In this document: piece by piece, positions 6,124 to 6,202 of the stretch
Layout of the letters: each line of letters starts with the position of its first letter
Position numbering within the stretch: the stretch's first letter is position 1
Assembly: GCA_025355915.1 (NCBI GenBank)
Contig: JANXYT010000460.1
Coordinates: forward strand, 1-6,202
Source of the DNA: Holophagaceae bacterium
GTDB lineage: Bacteria; Acidobacteriota; Holophagae; Holophagales; Holophagaceae
DNA length: 6,202 nt
Direction: 5' to 3'
Position numbers and translations under genes: made by a program
The notes under the pieces: model-generated
What the model saw: the letters and a program-made list of their open reading frames with translations, nothing else
Databases searched by the model: none
Told to the model about the DNA's origin: nothing

Positions 6124-6202
6124 TGGTTTGGTCCAGTTCTGCCTCGTGTAGGGCATGGGAAAGTTGGTCGGTAACCGCCTTCATGGAGGGGAACAGGCGA
6201 TT
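6077..6202 (-). CDS. Possible 3' end of a minus-strand gene (partial, unrecognised)
   Basis: On the - strand the frame is open for 41 codons from the right edge to a TGA at 6079-6077. The residues include LFPSMKAVTDQLSHALHEAE and end LCDFGYSKVNH, which look like an amphipathic helical C-terminus. The other - strand frames and the + strand frames carry stops across this stretch. It would converge on the SRPBCC gene with a three-base gap. I do not recognise the family. Third-position composition is clearly less GC-rich than in the genes to the left, so it could also be non-coding sequence that happens to be open. Confidence 0.42.
   Translation of the reverse strand, partial: NRLFPSMKAVTDQLSHALHEAELDQTTIKSLCDFGYSKVNH

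Overview
The window is GC-rich and tightly packed. It reads as part of a metabolic operon from an anaerobic or facultatively anaerobic bacterium. It holds three complete protein genes (HydA, MqnD, SRPBCC) and one long gene cut by the left edge, all on the + strand. A probable gene tail on the - strand is cut by the right edge. A trimeric-type [FeFe] hydrogenase next to a futalosine-pathway menaquinone gene fits lineages such as Holophaga/Geothrix-like Acidobacteriota or Desulfobacterota. That placement is an inference from gene content and composition, not a sequence match.

Layout. 2-2827: the 3' part of a HydB/NuoF-type flavoprotein fused in frame to a complete GltD/NfnB-like, FAD-containing NADPH oxidoreductase. 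2828-2891: a 64-base spacer crossed by a 22-codon ORF that overlaps the stop before it and the start after it. 2892-4667: the catalytic [FeFe] hydrogenase subunit HydA, with its H-cluster and accessory cluster ligands intact. 4668-4756: a spacer with a long imperfect hairpin ending just before a strong ribosome binding site. 4757-5566: MqnD of the futalosine menaquinone pathway. 5567-5629: a short GC-rich spacer with weak hairpins. 5630-6073: a small SRPBCC-fold protein. 6077-6202: a possible - strand gene end, converging on the SRPBCC gene with a 3-base gap.

How the genes fit together. The first two genes look like the HydB and HydA parts of a group A3 (HydABC/Hnd-type) soluble hydrogenase. 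The NuoE-like third subunit (HydC/HndA) would be expected just upstream, outside the window. In ordinary HydB the C-terminus is a small 2[4Fe-4S] ferredoxin domain. Here that position is taken by a whole GltD-like module with its own FAD and NAD(P)H sites. The complex would therefore have two separate nucleotide-oxidising sites, FMN/NAD(H) and FAD/NADP(H), plus the H2-producing site. The attractive hypothesis is an enzyme joining H2, NADH, NADPH and perhaps ferredoxin, in effect a hydrogenase merged with an Nfn-like transhydrogenase module. MqnD and the SRPBCC protein have no evident mechanistic link to the hydrogenase. No RNA gene, CRISPR array, insertion sequence or convincing intrinsic terminator was seen.
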